Below, one piece after another: positions 16,601 to 24,159 of a stretch of 64,000 nucleotides of DNA (its first letter is position 1; every line of letters starts with the position of its first letter). The stretch spans positions 1 through 64,000 of the forward strand of contig NZ_WNZY01000019.1 in NCBI RefSeq assembly GCF_009725205.1. Direction: 5' to 3'. The stretch is from Paenibacillus timonensis. GTDB taxonomy: Bacteria; Bacillota; Bacilli; Paenibacillales; Paenibacillaceae. Both the position numbers and the translations under genes were made by a program. The notes under the pieces were generated by a model. That model saw nothing but the letters and a program-made list of their open reading frames with translations, was not told the origin of the DNA and did not search any database.

Positions 16601-18647
16601 CGGCCAGCCGGAACGTTCGTGGCAGCATATCATCTGGCCATTCCAATCGATTGGCGATCCGGAAGGCGCGCTGGCGAAGTGGGATACCCGACAAATGCAA
16701 CAGAACGAAGTATTCAACGCATATTGGTTCATTCACAGCATGGTGTCGACGGGAACCCGTTCCATGGAGATTTGGGCGGACGATCCGGCCGTTACCGTAT
16801 ATGAAAAAGACGGCGTCTACACGGCGCAAATCTGGAATCCGTCGGATAACGCCAAGACCGTGCATTTCTTCGGCGCGAATGGGCCATTGGGATCGGCAAC
16901 GGTATATGCTAAAGCCCAAGTGAAAGTAAACCCGCTAGAAGAGACCGTGTTGGAAGGACCAGATCCTTCGCAAGGCGTGAAATATCTGGATCGCAGCGGA
17001 TGGACGATCACGGCTTCGTCCAGCTCGGAAGGCGTTGAACGCTTGGTGGACGGCGACTTGTCGACCCGCTGGTCTTCGGGACGTTTGCAAGCTCCCGGCG
17101 ACTGGCTGCAAATCGATTTGGGATCGGAGCAAACGTTTGACACCTTATTTATGAACTCCGGCACGAACTGGGGAGATTACGCGCATGGTTATGAGGTTTA
17201 CGTCTCGGCTGACGGTGAAAGCTGGAACGATCCGGTGGCAACAGACACAGGTACATCGCCAAGCCTAGCCGTATCCTTAAATAAGCAGCAGGCCCGTTAT
17301 GTGAAAATGGTGCTGACAGCGCCTGCGGACAGCTGGTGGTCGATTTCCGAGCTAAAGCTGGCCGAGTTCGGCGCTGCTGCGCCGCCTGTAACACCGCAAC
17401 CGGCAGATGGCTCGTTGGATGATCGCTCCGGCTGGGTCGTAACCGCATCCTCCACCCAGGGGAAGGATGTAACGGTAAACATGTTGGACGGTAACCGCGA
17501 CACGCTCTGGACGAACGGAAGAGAACAAGCAAGCGGCCAATGGGTGAAGGTGGATTTAGGCGCGGTCCATCGCTTCGATTCCATCGTGCTTGATCCGGGC
17601 AATGCGGGGGAAGTTTACCCGCGCTCGTATCGACTATATGTTTCAAACGATGGAGAGAACTGGGGGGATCCGGTCATCGGAGGCCCAGGACAGGCGGGCC
17701 GCTTGTCGGTCACTTTCCCGACGCAAACCGCCCGTTACCTGAAGCTGGTGCAAACCGGCGAAGCGAACCGGTGGTGGTCGATCGCCGAGCTCTATGTCAA
17801 TGATTACGGCATCGGCAAGCAGAAAGAAGTGACGCCCGACAACTGGATCGTTACCTCCTCCTCCGGTGATATTGCGGGGGCGATCGTAGACGGCGTGGAA
17901 AGTTCCCGCTGGACGAGCGGCCGCGAACAAACCGGCGGTGAATGGTTCCAACTTGATTTGGGTATGGCGCAGCCGGTAGACCAAATGGTGATGGACAGCG
18001 CACACAGCCATGAGGATTACGCACATGGCTATGAAGTGTACGTATCGCTGGACGGTGAATCTTGGGGAAGTCCCGTCGCATCGGGGACGGGCAAAGGTCC
18101 GATTGTGACTGCTGCCTTCCCGTTGCAGACGGCTCGGTTCCTCAAAGTCGTACAGACGGGAAGCGATCCCCACTGGTGGTCGATTCATGAAGTGAAGGTA
18201 TACACAGCAGATTCGACCCCATGGATTCCGGAACCGCAGGATGGGGAGGAAGTACTCTTGAATACGTTGGACCGCTCGGGCTGGACGGTTACGGCATCGA
18301 CTTACGCCGATCTCTCGGCGCTGTTCGATGATAACTTAGGCAGCCGCTGGACCTCCGGCGCGGGGCAATCCCCGGACCAATGGATACAGATCGATCTAGG
18401 CGGCGAGCGGCATTTCAGCCGATTAAGTATGGATTCGGGAGGCAGCGATAACGATTATGCCCGCAGCTTCCAGGTACTCCTCTCAGAGGACGGCGAGAGC
18501 TGGACAACGGTCTCGGAGGACGTCGGAACAAGCAAGCAAATCGTGACGACATTCCCACAGCAATCCGCCCGGTACGTAAAGATCCTGCAAACTTCCACGA
18601 CACCGGAGTGGTGGTGGTCGATTGCCGAAATAAATCTATATCGTTAA
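13674..18647 (+). CDS. Secreted GH81 endo-beta-1,3-glucanase with six discoidin (F5/8 type C) domains
   Basis: This 1657-residue protein begins with a signal peptide (basic start, hydrophobic core LLTAIILWISSVQV, cleavage near ARAA at about residue 39). Two discoidin domains follow (about 42-170 and 183-325), then a GH81 catalytic region (about 345-1080) that begins with EAPIPSNDWWQSIL. GH81 hallmarks are TDHHFTYGYYIFA (candidate acid Asp near 785) and FDPYEGHSWAGG with NNQEAAGEALFSW (candidate catalytic Glu residues near 860-864). Four more discoidin domains fill the C-terminus, starting near 1104, 1248, 1389 and 1531. GH81 enzymes cut beta-1,3-glucans such as fungal wall glucan, laminarin or callose. 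The discoidin units would hold the enzyme on carbohydrate. It is a monocistronic gene between a long leader and the terminator at 18671. No sortase or S-layer anchor is visible, so it is probably released. Confidence 0.92.
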   Translation: MERAFVSKRKARIWAHLLTAIILWISSVQVIPAPEARAAEGNYLLSLYRPVYSSSSLGGNTPDMAVDGNENTRWESVWKKDPQWMYVDLGASATISKISVHWENAYASAFVFEVSDDEVHWEPVYSTTEGIGGWTEVDVDVKARYVRVLSTKRAQEAYGVSIYEFNVYGTGGVSLPPKPAAANLALGKPVTASSLEIDEPSKSAEDKAKMEEKNYLAIHATDGSNDTRWSSVYKDNEWIYVDLGETREIGSVSFNWETAYGRAYDIQVSEDASHWTTVYRELNGSGGRETIPVYANARYVKMAGLGRGSTNGYSLFEFGVYAYREGDPKSTYDIPEIPVASAVQVGAGSYEINDVTMLEPKNPKYRTSNVEAPIPSNDWWQSILITNLGDGNSLVTLPLKNRYTKQGLNILNPGAGYASADGGSMDADGEPDLILSTNNINPAELVTKISGYGDYSATVMMSDDDTAKMSTTFVKGSPFLYNTFENPDAAILQSQYITRLYDDHNQPILLNDGDVLTADHIGIEVTNQDKAPQPQTFVRQYGVFAPEGTVFMKLGNTIKIKFGPGGNYLSLAALPSADELSGYYQHAYAFVTDTQVDYRYDEAASLVTTDFHSITELKRPGFSSETFMALLPHQWKIATTPLTDLSYPSIRGLLKVSEGNSFTTQDRFYGIIPQFVEPDDPTYSRAQMMAYLDQLDADVVGNIMSEDPYWQGKKLHPLSLGVLISDQLGDTERRDHYLSKLKDILTDWYTYSPEERLHSYYFHYSDEWGSIFPYGSGFGVNTGLTDHHFTYGYYIFASAVLATYDKQFLQDYREMVEVLIRDYANPSKTDSQFPWLRNFDPYEGHSWAGGYADNRSGNNQEAAGEALFSWVGEYMWGLVTGNDAYRDTGIWGFTTEEKAAEQYWFNYDHDNWVEGYKHATVGHVYGSAYLYGTYFSGDPEQIYGIHWLPPAEWMTYYGRDPQKTNELYAGLIKDLGGQPERSWQHIIWPFQSIGDPEGALAKWDTRQMQQNEVFNAYWFIHSMVSTGTRSMEIWADDPAVTVYEKDGVYTAQIWNPSDNAKTVHFFGANGPLGSATVYAKAQVKVNPLEETVLEGPDPSQGVKYLDRSGWTITASSSSEGVERLVDGDLSTRWSSGRLQAPGDWLQIDLGSEQTFDTLFMNSGTNWGDYAHGYEVYVSADGESWNDPVATDTGTSPSLAVSLNKQQARYVKMVLTAPADSWWSISELKLAEFGAAAPPVTPQPADGSLDDRSGWVVTASSTQGKDVTVNMLDGNRDTLWTNGREQASGQWVKVDLGAVHRFDSIVLDPGNAGEVYPRSYRLYVSNDGENWGDPVIGGPGQAGRLSVTFPTQTARYLKLVQTGEANRWWSIAELYVNDYGIGKQKEVTPDNWIVTSSSGDIAGAIVDGVESSRWTSGREQTGGEWFQLDLGMAQPVDQMVMDSAHSHEDYAHGYEVYVSLDGESWGSPVASGTGKGPIVTAAFPLQTARFLKVVQTGSDPHWWSIHEVKVYTADSTPWIPEPQDGEEVLLNTLDRSGWTVTASTYADLSALFDDNLGSRWTSGAGQSPDQWIQIDLGGERHFSRLSMDSGGSDNDYARSFQVLLSEDGESWTTVSEDVGTSKQIVTTFPQQSARYVKILQTSTTPEWWWSIAEINLYR

Positions 18648-18670
18648 GAAGCGGCAAGATCAGATAGTTG

Positions 18671-18716
18671 AAAGCAGCTCCCGGACGGAATTTTCCGTTG
18701 CAGGGAGCTGCTTTTT
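18671..18716 (+). terminator. Rho-independent terminator of the GH81 gene
   Basis: Arms AAAGCAGCTCCC (18671-18682) and GGGAGCTGCTTT (18703-18714) enclose a smaller nested hairpin and are followed by T residues. Confidence 0.85.
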
Positions 18717-18807
18717 AATTAAATAATTGGAGAACGGAAATTCTAAAATTATTCTTTACCAAACGTTCTCAATATAATAAACTCAAGATGAAAGGAGGGA
18801 CCGCCCA

Positions 18808-19383
18808 TTGGCCAGAGCCAAACAATTTGACGAGGATACGGTGTTGCTGAAAGCGATGAAGCTATTTTGGGAACAAGGCTATGAGAGAACGTCGATGCAG
18901 GATTTGGTCGAGCAAATGGGCGTTCATAAGCGCAGCATGTATGACACATTCGGCGATAAGCATTCTCTGTATGTCCGAGCGCTGAACCGGTATCAGGAAG
19001 TGATTGCGAAACGGATGGCGGAGGCGATGAACGGAGCCCGTTCCACAAAGGAAGCGATCCGCGCCTTATTCGAAATGGTGATCTATCCGGAAACGGGATT
19101 CCCGGCGGGCTGCCTGATGGTGAACACGGCGGTTGAGCTCGCAACGATCGACGCGGATGCCAGAGCTTTCGTGACCGAGGGTTGGGCGCATTCCGAGATC
19201 GTGATCCGTGGGCTGATCGAAGCCGGACAACGATCAGATGAGTTAGATCCGTCGCTGAACGCGGAGGAGCTCGCGTCCTACTTCAATAATGCCTTGGCTG
19301 GCCTGAGGGTAATGGTGAAGACAGTTGAAGATAAAGAGAAGCTCGTCCGGATCGTCGATACGACGTTGTCTTTATTGAAGTAG
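18808..19383 (+). CDS. TetR/AcrR family regulator (TTG start)
   Basis: The 191-residue protein has a TetR helix-turn-helix at about residues 10-55 (LLKAMKLFWEQGYERTSMQDLVEQMGVHKRSMYDTFGDKHSLY). Its C-terminal domain resembles those of the YcdC/AcuR type. The start is TTG at 18808, fixed by AAAGGAGGGA nine bases before it. An SDR gene follows 64 bases downstream with a palindrome in the gap, so the regulator probably controls that oxidoreductase in response to a reactive or toxic compound. Confidence 0.88.
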   Translation: MARAKQFDEDTVLLKAMKLFWEQGYERTSMQDLVEQMGVHKRSMYDTFGDKHSLYVRALNRYQEVIAKRMAEAMNGARSTKEAIRALFEMVIYPETGFPAGCLMVNTAVELATIDADARAFVTEGWAHSEIVIRGLIEAGQRSDELDPSLNAEELASYFNNALAGLRVMVKTVEDKEKLVRIVDTTLSLLK

Positions 19384-19391
19384 TCTTTTTT

Positions 19392-19420
19392 TTGCACAAA
19401 AGAGAATGATCATTCTCAAT
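19392..19420 (+). promoter_or_regulatory. Palindromic operator and weak promoter before the SDR gene
   Basis: A perfect 16-bp palindrome GAGAATGATCATTCTC lies at 19402-19417 between a possible -35 TTGCAC (19392-19397) and a weak -10 near 19415-19420. It suits a homodimeric repressor, most simply the adjacent TetR protein. It also resembles a Fur box, so Fur control is an alternative. Confidence 0.5.
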
Positions 19421-19447
19421 AAACATCTATCTAAAGGAGCGAGTACG

Positions 19448-20224
19448 ATGGGAAAACTAGCAGGTAAAGTAGCGTTGATTACTGGAGGGAGCAGCGGGAT
19501 TGGATTCTCCACGGCCCAATTGTTTGTAGCCGAAGGGGCGAAAGTTGTCATAACGGGAAGGAACCCGGACAATTTGAAGAAAGCGGTGGATACGCTGGGC
19601 AAATCCAATAGCATTGGCGTGGTATCGGACGCGGCTGATCCGGAGAGCGCCGAGAAGGCCGTCACGGCAGCAGTGGAAGCATTTGGCGGATTAGACATCG
19701 TGTTTGCCAATGCCGGGATCAGCGGAAGTACGCCACTCGGCAGTACGGACCCGTCCCTGTTTAAGCGCATTCTCGATATCAACGTCGCCGGTGTATTCTT
19801 CACGGTTCAAGCGGCTTCGCCCCATTTGAGAGAGGGGGGCTCGGTGATCCTGAACGGTTCTGTTCTGGCCAAAGCCGGCAGTCCGGGGTATGCCGCCTAT
19901 GCTGCAAGCAAAGGGGCGGTCACAAGCATGGCGCGGGTTCTGGTTTCGGAATTGGCACCGCGCGGGATCCGCGTCAATACCGTCGTGCCGGGCGCCACGA
20001 AAACGCCGATTTGGGGAGATACTGCTGCGCCGGCTTTTAATCAGCTGGAAGATTATTTGAAACGCAGCATCCCGCTGAACCGAATGGGCGAACCTATAGA
20101 ACTGGCAAATACCGTGTTATTTCTGGCTTCAGACGATGCATCCTTCGTCAACGGGGCGGAAATCAGCGTAGATGGGGGCTCAGGCTCTTCACCAATGGGA
20201 ACACCGCTCCATACCCAACGTTAA
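19448..20224 (+). CDS. Short-chain dehydrogenase/reductase (SDR)
   Basis: The 258-residue enzyme has the classical SDR cofactor motif TGGSSGIG (residues 12-19), NAG in FANAGISG, a serine in ILNGSVLAK and the catalytic YxxxK in YAAYAASKGA, then the VNTVVPGATKTPIW loop. It oxidises or reduces an alcohol/carbonyl with NAD(P)(H). The substrate is not predictable. Residues after the cofactor motif lack the acidic residue that would enforce NAD, and an Arg in ITGRNPDN suggests NADP. The start at 19448 is preceded by AAAGGAG. An upstream in-frame ATG at 19406 falls inside the operator. It is probably controlled by the preceding TetR gene. Confidence 0.92.
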   Translation: MGKLAGKVALITGGSSGIGFSTAQLFVAEGAKVVITGRNPDNLKKAVDTLGKSNSIGVVSDAADPESAEKAVTAAVEAFGGLDIVFANAGISGSTPLGSTDPSLFKRILDINVAGVFFTVQAASPHLREGGSVILNGSVLAKAGSPGYAAYAASKGAVTSMARVLVSELAPRGIRVNTVVPGATKTPIWGDTAAPAFNQLEDYLKRSIPLNRMGEPIELANTVLFLASDDASFVNGAEISVDGGSGSSPMGTPLHTQR

Positions 20225-20258
20225 CAACTCCTCCCGTCAGGGGGTTCATATACATCAG

Positions 20259-20286
20259 AGCCGGTCGGTTTCCGATCGGCTTGTTC
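20259..20286 (+). terminator. Possible terminator after the SDR gene
   Basis: A ten-base stem AGCCGGTCGG/CCGATCGGCT (20259-20268 with 20272-20281) is followed only by TGTTC, so termination would be weak. Confidence 0.4.
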
Positions 20287-20311
20287 ACTCGAACAGGAGG
20301 AAGGTGGAAAA

Positions 20312-20329
20312 ATGATGAACAAGCTGTGA
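20312..20329 (+). other. Five-codon mini-ORF with strong ribosome binding site
   Basis: GGAGGAAGGTGG is followed by ATG ATG AAC AAG CTG TGA (MMNKL). It sits about 105 bases before the lipoprotein start and about 25 bases before a hairpin with a T-run. It may be a leader peptide or the stub of a lost gene. Confidence 0.35.
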
Positions 20330-20354
20330 CTTGTTATGTGAAAAAAAGCACATT

Positions 20355-20405
20355 AAAAGTGAAATAAATCACATTATATGATTCCACTTTTTTTTATAAT
20401 TCAAA
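20355..20405 (+). promoter_or_regulatory. Hairpin with T-run overlapping a Crp/Fnr-like dyad
   Basis: An 11-bp stem with one mismatch (20355-20365 with 20391-20401) is followed by eight T residues (20398-20405), as in an attenuator. The 5' part also contains AGTGA-N6-TCACA (20358-20373), the spacing of Crp/Fnr family operators. Which of the two roles is real cannot be told from sequence. Confidence 0.45.
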
Positions 20406-20433
20406 CTGAAGATAAAAACAGGAGGGAAATCAA

Positions 20434-20976
20434 ATGAAAATGGTCAAAGGTTTGGTAGTAGCAGGGATTGCAGCGGCGTTGCTGGCAGGTTGCGGTTCGA
20501 ATAACGGGAATACGGCGGAAAACACAAATAAACCCGCTGAACAAACCGACGTAACGACGACGGCATCGATCGTAAACCAAGCGGATGCGTTCACGAATGC
20601 AGTCAGCGAAAAAGGGACTTGGATCGTCGCGATTCTGGACGACTTGACAGTCGATAAGGATGTTGTAGTTGCTGGTGAATTCCATGACAAAAACGATGCT
20701 GCAAAAGACATCTATCGTAAAATCGCGCTGTACACCCAAGACGAAGATCACAACATCACCGCTTCGTTTACATTGACGGTTCCTAAACTGACGGTACAAA
20801 GTGAAAACCTGAGAATTCAAGGCGGTACCGTGAAAGGTGACGTCTATGTAGAAGCAAACGGGTTCAACTTGGATAAAACCGCTACGATCGACGGCAACCT
20901 GTACTTCGCCAACGCGGACGTGCAAGCTAGCGCGAAAATCGACGGTAAAGTAACGGGCGCAACAGAAGTGAAGTAA
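20434..20976 (+). CDS. Lipoprotein, beta-solenoid-like (bactofilin/polymer-forming-like)
   Basis: The 180-residue protein has a lipoprotein signal peptide ending in LLAGC at about residue 21, then a low-complexity Asn/Thr linker. The body has repeated short beta units (LTVQSENLRIQGGTVKGDVYVEANGFNLDKTATIDGNLYFA), the pattern of right-handed beta-solenoid polymer-forming proteins. It should be anchored to the outer face of the cytoplasmic membrane. I do not recognise a defined function. It is translated from ACAGGAGGG and ends at a strong terminator. The structured leader upstream suggests regulated expression. Confidence 0.75.
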   Translation: MKMVKGLVVAGIAAALLAGCGSNNGNTAENTNKPAEQTDVTTTASIVNQADAFTNAVSEKGTWIVAILDDLTVDKDVVVAGEFHDKNDAAKDIYRKIALYTQDEDHNITASFTLTVPKLTVQSENLRIQGGTVKGDVYVEANGFNLDKTATIDGNLYFANADVQASAKIDGKVTGATEVK

Positions 20977-20996
20977 GTTTAGTCCTAATCATAACG

Positions 20997-21027
20997 AAGG
21001 CCAACCAATCAGGTTGGCCTTGTTTTT
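20997..21027 (+). terminator. Rho-independent terminator of the lipoprotein gene
   Basis: A perfect ten-base stem AAGGCCAACC/GGTTGGCCTT with a five-base loop is followed by GTTTTT. Confidence 0.9.
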
Positions 21028-21189
21028 ATATCAAAAATGATTTTACGAATACATAGATCCGTTTATCCTCCCACATTCAGATCATAGCTCTACGTCTTCA
21101 GAGGGCGGGAGGTTGCGGTTTGCCCGGCCGTATGTTCTAATCGCAGTAGCTGCGTTCCGCAGCGGAAGACCCGGTGGAGGCGATCGGTT

Positions 21190-22020
21190 ATGAACTTGAA
21201 TAATCTCTATTTTCATATCCATTACTGCAATAGTAAGCAACCAAACGATGGCAAGAAGATCAGGACCCAAATTAGCAGAACGCTTCAGCATCATGAGCTG
21301 CTGCTTGTAACCGGAGGTAAGGGCAGCTTAACGCTGAGCGGCAAGAAGCATCTCGTTCAGGAGGGGTTGATCTTTTACTTGCGTGCGGGGTTACCGCATA
21401 TGATTGAAATGGATGAAGAGGAGCCGATTTGTTTCTATTCGGTCCACTTCAGCTATACGAGCATCGGATATGACGAAGGCGCTTGGTCTATCGGAAAGGA
21501 ACATGAAAGGCTACCGTTGCCGCCGATGCGCATACTGCAAAATGGATACTTGGTCGTGGACGCCTTTCAAAGGCTGACGGCCGCCTGGTCCGCCAAACTG
21601 CCGGGTTATGAGCTGTTGGCAAGAGCCAGATTGCAGCAGCTGCTATATGAAATCTTCTTACAGGTAAAGAGACAAAATCAGAATCACGCGGTTGCGCTTA
21701 AAGTCGAAAAGGTGATCCAACATATGCGTGAGCATCTTACTGAGCGGCTCACATTGGCGGAGTTGTCTGATTTGGTGCAACTGTCAACGTATTATCTGAC
21801 GCGAGTGTTCAAGCAGGCTACCGGCTATACGGTCATCGAGTACTTCAACAAACTTAAAATGGATAAAGCCAAAGAACTCATCTTGGACGGTGACAAAAAA
21901 ATCAAGGACGTTGCATTAGAGCTCGGTTTCGCCGACGAATTTTACTTCAGCCGAATTTTCAAGCGTACGGAAGGGATCAGTCCATCTGAATTTTACAGCA
22001 ATATCGTCCATGGAGTTTAG
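21190..22020 (+). CDS. AraC family transcriptional regulator
   Basis: The 276-residue regulator has an N-terminal cupin-like sensing domain (HHELLLVTGGKGSLTLSGKKHLVQEGLIFYL) and two C-terminal helix-turn-helix units at about residues 175-270 (LTLAELSDLVQLSTYYLTRVFKQATGYTVIEYF; IKDVALELGFADEFYFSRIFKRTEGISPSEF). Such proteins usually activate sugar-use genes. GGAGG lies about ten bases upstream of the ATG. The next gene, 109 bases downstream, is an MFS carrier and is its most likely target. Confidence 0.9.
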   Translation: MNLNNLYFHIHYCNSKQPNDGKKIRTQISRTLQHHELLLVTGGKGSLTLSGKKHLVQEGLIFYLRAGLPHMIEMDEEEPICFYSVHFSYTSIGYDEGAWSIGKEHERLPLPPMRILQNGYLVVDAFQRLTAAWSAKLPGYELLARARLQQLLYEIFLQVKRQNQNHAVALKVEKVIQHMREHLTERLTLAELSDLVQLSTYYLTRVFKQATGYTVIEYFNKLKMDKAKELILDGDKKIKDVALELGFADEFYFSRIFKRTEGISPSEFYSNIVHGV

Positions 22021-22129
22021 GATAATGCATGGTACATAGCTGTTTTTCGCGTTAAGATCATTCTGCAAGAATGTTCAATTGTCGCGCAGTGGACAGCGAG
22101 CTCTTACAGAAGGAAGAAGGCTTTGGGTT

Positions 22130-23344
22130 ATGCCGATTTGGAAAAGAAATTTGATCGTCTGCTGGTTTGGCATGTTCGTGACAGGGGTAGGCATGAGTCA
22201 GATCGCTCCGATTTTGCCGCTCTACATCAAGCAGCTGGGGGTTGATCAGGCCGATGCGGTAGCCCGTTATTCCGGACTCGCATTTGGCATTACGTTTATC
22301 GTCTCGGCGATTTTCTCCCCGATTTGGGGGCTCGCGGCCGATAAATATGGGCGGAAACCAATGCTCCTCCGGGCTAGCCTCGGAATGGCGATCATTATCG
22401 GATGTATGGGGTTCGCTACCCATGTGTATGTGTTGATCGCCCTTCGTCTGTTGCAAGGCATCATTACTGGCTACGGCACAGCATGCACAACGCTGATCGC
22501 GACGCAAACGGACAAGGCTCATGCGGGTTGGGCGTTAGGTCTGTTATCCACGTCTAATATCGCGGGATCGCTGTTAGGTCCAACGATCGGCGGGTTCATT
22601 GCCGAAAACGCCGGGATTCCAAACACCTTTTTCCTGACCGGTGTGTTGATGCTGATCGCTTTCATAACGACATGGCTATTCGTTAAGGAAACGTTCGTGC
22701 GGACGGATGAGAAAGTGGCGGGAATGAAAGAGGTATGGGCGGCAGTTCCTGAAAAAAGCTTAACCTTGACGCTGTTCGCCACCTTTTTTATGCTGAGTGT
22801 CGCCATGTATTCGGTGGAACCGGTGCTAACGGTGTATGTAAATGATATTTCTCGGAACAGCGGCCATGTGGCGCTGTTGGCCGGGGTCATTTTCTCGGCA
22901 TCGGGTTTGGCTAATATTTTGGCCGCGCCAAGGCTTGGGAAGTTGTCCGACCGGATTGGCGCTCATAAGGTGATGCTGGCTGCGCTGCTGGTGGCCGGGA
23001 TCTTGTTTATCCCGCAGGCACTCGCACGGAATCCTTGGGAGCTGATGGGGCTGCGTTTTTTGCTGGGATTGGCTGCGGGCGGACTCAGTCCCTCGGTCAA
23101 CACACTCATCAAGAAGATTACTCCAGAGCATCTTACAGGGCGGGTGTATGGATTTAGCATGGCAGCCGGGTATCTGGGGGTATTTGCCGGTTCCGTGCTG
23201 GGCGGTCAAGTCGCAGCTTGGCTCGGTGTTCCATACGTATTCTTGACGACCGGCGTTTTGCTGCTAATCAATGCGGTCTGGGTTTATACGAAGGTGTATA
23301 AGAAGTTGAAGGAACCTGGTCGATTGGCGCTTATCCAAAGATGA
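22130..23344 (+). CDS. MFS transporter, drug/metabolite efflux type
   Basis: The 404-residue protein has twelve hydrophobic segments and the MFS motif [14 protein letters not shown] in the first cytoplasmic loop, with a second copy [14 protein letters not shown] in the centre. The layout resembles DHA1-type efflux pumps (YfmO/MdtG-like). The start at 22130 is chosen because GAAGGAAGAAGG precedes it. A TTG at 22079 in the same frame lacks a site. It lies in one direction with the preceding AraC gene and the following cysteine hydrolase gene. Confidence 0.87.
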   Translation: MPIWKRNLIVCWFGMFVTGVGMSQIAPILPLYIKQLGVDQADAVARYSGLAFGITFIVSAIFSPIWGLAADKYGRKPMLLRASLGMAIIIGCMGFATHVYVLIALRLLQGIITGYGTACTTLIATQTDKAHAGWALGLLSTSNIAGSLLGPTIGGFIAENAGIPNTFFLTGVLMLIAFITTWLFVKETFVRTDEKVAGMKEVWAAVPEKSLTLTLFATFFMLSVAMYSVEPVLTVYVNDISRNSGHVALLAGVIFSASGLANILAAPRLGKLSDRIGAHKVMLAALLVAGILFIPQALARNPWELMGLRFLLGLAAGGLSPSVNTLIKKITPEHLTGRVYGFSMAAGYLGVFAGSVLGGQVAAWLGVPYVFLTTGVLLLINAVWVYTKVYKKLKEPGRLALIQR

Positions 23345-23372
23345 CCAAGAATGGAGTGAAGGAGAGATGATG

Positions 23373-23969
23373 ATGGAAATGGATCCATCTGACATGAAGA
23401 CGAGGATCATAGCGGAAAAGACAGCGCTGGTTGTGATCGATTTGCAGCAAGGAATTGCGCATCCCTCCCGCAAAGGGGCTCCTCACGAGAGCACTGTAGT
23501 GGTAGGAAACGCAAGCCGGCTGGCACAGGCATTTGCCGAAGAAGGCGGGTTCGTGGTGCTTGTCCGCGTATCCTCCTTTGATGGAAAGGACATGTTGAAG
23601 CCAGAAACGGACATGCATCCGAGCCCAACGGCGTACCCTGCAGGTTGGGATGAAATCGTGCCTGAATTGGCGGAGGTTAAAGGGGCACACATGGTGACGA
23701 AACGCCAGTGGGGAGCTTTCTTCGGCACGGACCTCGATCTGCAGCTGCGGCGGCGCGGCATCGATACGATCGTGCTCTGCGGCATCTCCACCTCCATCGG
23801 GGTTGACATGACTGCGCGTGAAGCGTTCCAGCATGGGTACCAACAGATATTCGTCGAGGATGCCATGTCTGCTTCGACGACGGAGGAGCACGAGTACGTA
23901 TGCCGATTCATCTTCCCGCGCATCGGCAAGATACGATCGACGGAAGAGGTTTTGGCGGCGCTGCGGTAA
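23373..23969 (+). CDS. Isochorismatase-like cysteine hydrolase
   Basis: The product of about 199 residues has the catalytic triad of the isochorismatase superfamily: Asp in [10 protein letters not shown], Lys in [15 protein letters not shown] and Cys in [20 protein letters not shown]. Members hydrolyse amides or vinyl ethers, such as nicotinamide or isochorismate. The reaction here is unknown. Three ATG codons occur in a row at 23367, 23370 and 23373. The third has the best spacing (eight bases) from AAGGAG. The gene begins 28 bases after the MFS gene and may be co-transcribed with it. Confidence 0.88.
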   Translation: MEMDPSDMKTRIIAEKTALVVIDLQQGIAHPSRKGAPHESTVVVGNASRLAQAFAEEGGFVVLVRVSSFDGKDMLKPETDMHPSPTAYPAGWDEIVPELAEVKGAHMVTKRQWGAFFGTDLDLQLRRRGIDTIVLCGISTSIGVDMTAREAFQHGYQQIFVEDAMSASTTEEHEYVCRFIFPRIGKIRSTEEVLAALR

Positions 23970-23986
23970 ACGGTCGTTTTGATGTG

Positions 23987-24020
23987 AAAGAGCCTTGGAC
24001 CTTTGGGTTCAAGGCTCTTT
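23987..24020. terminator. Possible terminator hairpin
   Basis: An 11-base stem AAAGAGCCTTG/CAAGGCTCTTT has a 12-base loop but no long T-run after it. It lies between convergent genes and may serve both. Confidence 0.5.
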
Positions 24021-24159
24021 GGGTATGCGCCCAGCATGGGGACATCGATAGGGTGAAAATCCCGAGCGGGGGTTGTGAGCGCCTGCCGACAGGCCATGGA
24101 ACAGGAAACGGCTTGGCCGAGTAATCCGGGGTATCCGCTTCTACCCGATTGATCGTGTA

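Noticed and set aside
15831-16919. A 362-codon open frame on the minus strand inside the GH81 gene
   Set aside because: It lies wholly antisense to a strongly supported catalytic region, has no ribosome binding site and reads as a shadow of biased codon use.
20401-20925. A 174-codon minus-strand open frame opposite the lipoprotein gene
   Set aside because: The plus-strand frame has a lipobox, a ribosome binding site and a terminator; the minus frame has none of these.
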